Shown here piece after piece: positions 6,515 through 8,147 of a DNA stretch of 8,147 nucleotides. A program made the translations under genes and the position numbers. The stretch lies in contig CABQNA010000056.1 in assembly GCA_902465425.1 (NCBI GenBank), positions 1 to 8,147 on the forward strand, read 5' to 3'. Source of the DNA: an uncultured Collinsella sp. Its GTDB lineage: Bacteria; Actinomycetota; Coriobacteriia; Coriobacteriales; Coriobacteriaceae. The notes beneath the pieces are model-generated. The model saw nothing but the letters and a program-made list of their open reading frames with translations. It was not told the origin of the DNA and made no database searches. Each line of letters begins with the position of its first letter. Positions within the stretch are counted from its first letter, which is position 1.

Positions 6515-6934
6515 ATGATTAAAGAGCTCTGCCGCGACGAGGCTATCCTGTCTCAGCGTTGCGAGGTTGCGACTGTCGAGGACGAGTCGGTCGCTCAGGA
6601 TCTGATTGATACCATCAAGTCGCTCGACGATGCCGGCTGCCTTGCCGCTAACCAGATTGGCGTTACCAAGAAGGTCTGCGTCTACCTGGACGACGCCGGC
6701 GAGCCTCACGTGCTCTACAACCCCCGTCTGGTGTTTGGCCTGGGCGCCAGCAAGATGGAGGAGAGCTGCCTGACGCACGAGGAGGTCACCAAGTCCACGC
6801 GCTATATCAAGTGCAAGGTCGCTTATGACGTGATCGTCGACGGCAAGATGCGCGAGCGCAAGCAGGACTTCGTCGGCTTCGAGGCACAGATGATCCAGCA
6901 TATGATCGACCACTGCCTCGGCAAGTTGGTCTAA
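6515..6934 (+). CDS. Peptide deformylase-like protein lacking the catalytic Glu
   Basis: This 139-residue protein resembles the short clostridial-type peptide deformylases, which remove the formyl group from nascent N-terminal Met. Motif 1 is present as GCLAANQIG (residues 41-49, Gln47), motif 2 as EESCLT (82-87, metal ligand Cys85) and motif 3 as QHMIDH (128-133, metal ligands His129 and His133). In active enzymes motif 3 reads HExDH, with the Glu acting as general base. Here that residue is Met130 (ATG at 6902-6904), which differs from GAG at two bases, so a single base error cannot explain it. Metal binding should remain, but normal deformylase activity is doubtful; it could be a decoy, a binding protein or a changed hydrolase. 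The start at 6515 has GGAGGAA (6505-6511) just upstream; the ATG at 6503 overlaps that site. Confidence 0.82.
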   Translation: MIKELCRDEAILSQRCEVATVEDESVAQDLIDTIKSLDDAGCLAANQIGVTKKVCVYLDDAGEPHVLYNPRLVFGLGASKMEESCLTHEEVTKSTRYIKCKVAYDVIVDGKMRERKQDFVGFEAQMIQHMIDHCLGKLV

Positions 6935-7019
6935 GGGGATCAAAGCACCGCACCTTGCCGCTCAATTAAGTACGCTTCGCTCCTCTTTCGTGGCAATCTG
7001 CGGCACTTTGACCCCTTAG
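6931..7019. repeat. Long imperfect inverted repeat after the deformylase-like gene
   Basis: Four paired blocks form one long stem. CTAAGGGG (6931-6938) pairs with 7012-7019, TCAAAG (6940-6945) with 7006-7011, CCGCA (6948-6952) with 6999-7003 and TTGCC (6955-6959) with 6992-6996. They are separated by one bulged A and two symmetric 2x2 internal loops, with a 32-nt apical region. The left arm includes the deformylase-like stop codon. No U-tract follows, so it is not a standard terminator. It may be a 3' UTR structure, a small structured RNA or a short dispersed repeat. Confidence 0.7.
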
Positions 7020-7062
7020 ACGACCTGCGGGGTTAACTTGGTTGAGTTTATCCTGCTTGAAT

Positions 7063-7105
7063 AGCCCGGGCGTGACATTGTTGTCATGTCCGGGCTTTTG
7101 TGTTT
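7063..7105 (+). terminator. Intrinsic terminator upstream of the bile salt hydrolase gene
   Basis: A 15-bp stem (7063-7077 with 7082-7096, AGCCCGG/CCGGGCT at the base, two G-U pairs) closes on a 4-nt TTGT loop and is followed by TTTTGTGTTT. It lies about 130 bp past the deformylase-like stop and separates that unit from the bile salt hydrolase. Confidence 0.9.
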
Positions 7106-7166
7106 AGTGCCTCTTTGATTGGTGACAATAAGCTTAGAAAGAAAGAACGTAAAGCTAGGAGGCGCT

Positions 7167-8132
7167 ATGTGTACGAGCATTCGATTTACCGATAATTCTG
7201 GTCACATGTATCTAGGCCGCAACCTCGACTGGAGCTTTGACTACGGCCAACAGGTTCGCGTGATGCCGCGCGGGTTTCACGTTCCGTATTCGTTTATCGA
7301 CGACGCGACAGCGGCACACGCGGTGATCGGTATGTGCATCGATTACGAGAACTACCCTATGTTCTTCGACTGCGGCAACGATGCGGGCCTCGCCGTGGCG
7401 GGTCTCAATTTCCCGGGTTATGCCGAGTATGCCGAGGGCCCTGTCGACGGCAAGAACAATATCGCGGCCTATGAGTTTCCCCTGTGGGTGGCAGCGACGT
7501 TCTCGACGGTCGACGAGGTCGAGGCTGCGCTGCGCGATACGGTGATTGTCGCCAAATCTGCCGGAGAGGGGCTGGGCGTGTCGCTGCTCCATTGGATTAT
7601 CGGCGACAGCCAGCGCAGCATCGTGGTCGAGATGATGGCTGACGGCCTGCATGTATACGACGATCCGGTCGACACCCTTGCCAACCAGCCGACTTTCCCG
7701 TGGCACATGGAAAACCTGCGCACCTATATCACCGCCACAAGCGATTTTCCGCAGACGGCGACATGGCGTGGTGCCGAGCTCAAGCCCTATGGCGCGGGTG
7801 CCGGCATGCGCGGTATTCCGGGTGACTGCTATTCGCCGAGCCGTTTTGTAAAGGCGGCGTACCTCAATGCCAATTATCCGCAAAAGGAGAGCGAGACCGA
7901 AAACGTCGTCCGCATGTTCCGTTCACTCGAGGGCGTGGTGATGATTGAGGGGGCGTCCAGGATGGGCGATGGCAAGTTCGAGAAGACTATCTATACCGGA
8001 TGCTTTAGCGCGCGCACGGGCAATTATTACTACGCGATGTATGGGGATCCGTCGATTCGCTACGTGAGCCTGATGGATGCCGAGGGCGCGAGCCCCGATA
8101 GGCTCGTGGTTCCCGAGCCGCGCCGTTCGTAG
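7167..8132 (+). CDS. bsh: Choloylglycine hydrolase / bile salt hydrolase
   Basis: This 321-residue protein is a cytoplasmic Ntn-hydrolase that cleaves the amide bond of glycine- or taurine-conjugated bile acids. The protein begins Met-Cys-Thr; removal of Met exposes Cys2 as the N-terminal nucleophile. Other family residues are in place: Arg18 and Asp21 in GRNLDW, Asn81 in AGLNF, Asn173 in ANQPTF and Arg226 in SPSRF. Length and order match known bile salt hydrolases (about 316-338 residues). No signal peptide is seen. The loop before IPGD reads YGAGAG (208-213), a G-X-G form that recent work on lactobacilli linked to taurine preference; applying it here is inference. The start at 7167 is fixed by AGGAGG (7157-7162) and by the need for Cys at position 2. 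An upstream in-frame start at 7119 would bury that Cys. A penicillin V acylase is the main alternative. Confidence 0.92.
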   Translation: MCTSIRFTDNSGHMYLGRNLDWSFDYGQQVRVMPRGFHVPYSFIDDATAAHAVIGMCIDYENYPMFFDCGNDAGLAVAGLNFPGYAEYAEGPVDGKNNIAAYEFPLWVAATFSTVDEVEAALRDTVIVAKSAGEGLGVSLLHWIIGDSQRSIVVEMMADGLHVYDDPVDTLANQPTFPWHMENLRTYITATSDFPQTATWRGAELKPYGAGAGMRGIPGDCYSPSRFVKAAYLNANYPQKESETENVVRMFRSLEGVVMIEGASRMGDGKFEKTIYTGCFSARTGNYYYAMYGDPSIRYVSLMDAEGASPDRLVVPEPRRS

Positions 8133-8147
8133 CCGATAGCTTTACTG

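Noticed and set aside
6389..6943. 184-residue minus-strand frame over the deformylase-like gene
   Set aside because: The plus strand has a strong ribosome site and deformylase motifs; the minus frame has neither.
7212..7883. 223-residue minus-strand frame
   Set aside because: It lies fully antisense to the bile salt hydrolase, whose catalytic residues are all accounted for.

Overview
This window looks like chromosomal DNA from a high-GC, gut-associated actinobacterium, most likely a Coriobacteriia member such as Collinsella. That is inferred from GC-rich codon use, strong AGGAGG-type ribosome sites, short intergenic gaps and the gene mix (bile salt hydrolase, nucleobase permeases, short MetE-like protein). 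No 16S or other phylogenetic marker is present, so the genus is a guess.

Layout. Positions 1-498 hold the 3' part of a HAD-family (Cof-type) phosphatase. A LysR-type regulator follows 10 bp later (509-1400); its frame is broken near position 1015, so as given it is a pseudogene or carries a sequencing error. A 155-bp regulatory gap then holds a perfect 8-bp dyad with LysR-box geometry and a 14-bp palindrome. Next comes a short MetE/YxjG-type methyltransferase (1556-2689) with all four zinc ligands. A UraA-type uracil permease (2813-4147) follows on the same strand. It converges on a minus-strand alpha/beta-hydrolase esterase, and the two share a strong bidirectional terminator. Upstream of the esterase on the minus strand is an AzgA/PbuG-type purine permease (5011-6321) with its own terminator. 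Divergent from it is a small peptide-deformylase-like gene (6515-6934) in which Met replaces the catalytic Glu. After about 230 bp containing a long imperfect hairpin and a classical terminator, the window ends with a complete bile salt hydrolase gene (7167-8132).

How the genes fit together. Two nucleobase permeases from different NCS2 branches (uracil-type and purine-type) suggest salvage of exogenous bases. The LysR gene and the MetE-like gene look like a regulator-target pair, now possibly uncoupled by the frameshift. The bile salt hydrolase fits life in the intestine. No mobile element, CRISPR array, tRNA or rRNA was seen. The window is mostly ordinary; the points most worth checking are the deformylase active-site change, the LysR frameshift with its preserved operator, and the long hairpin after the deformylase gene.
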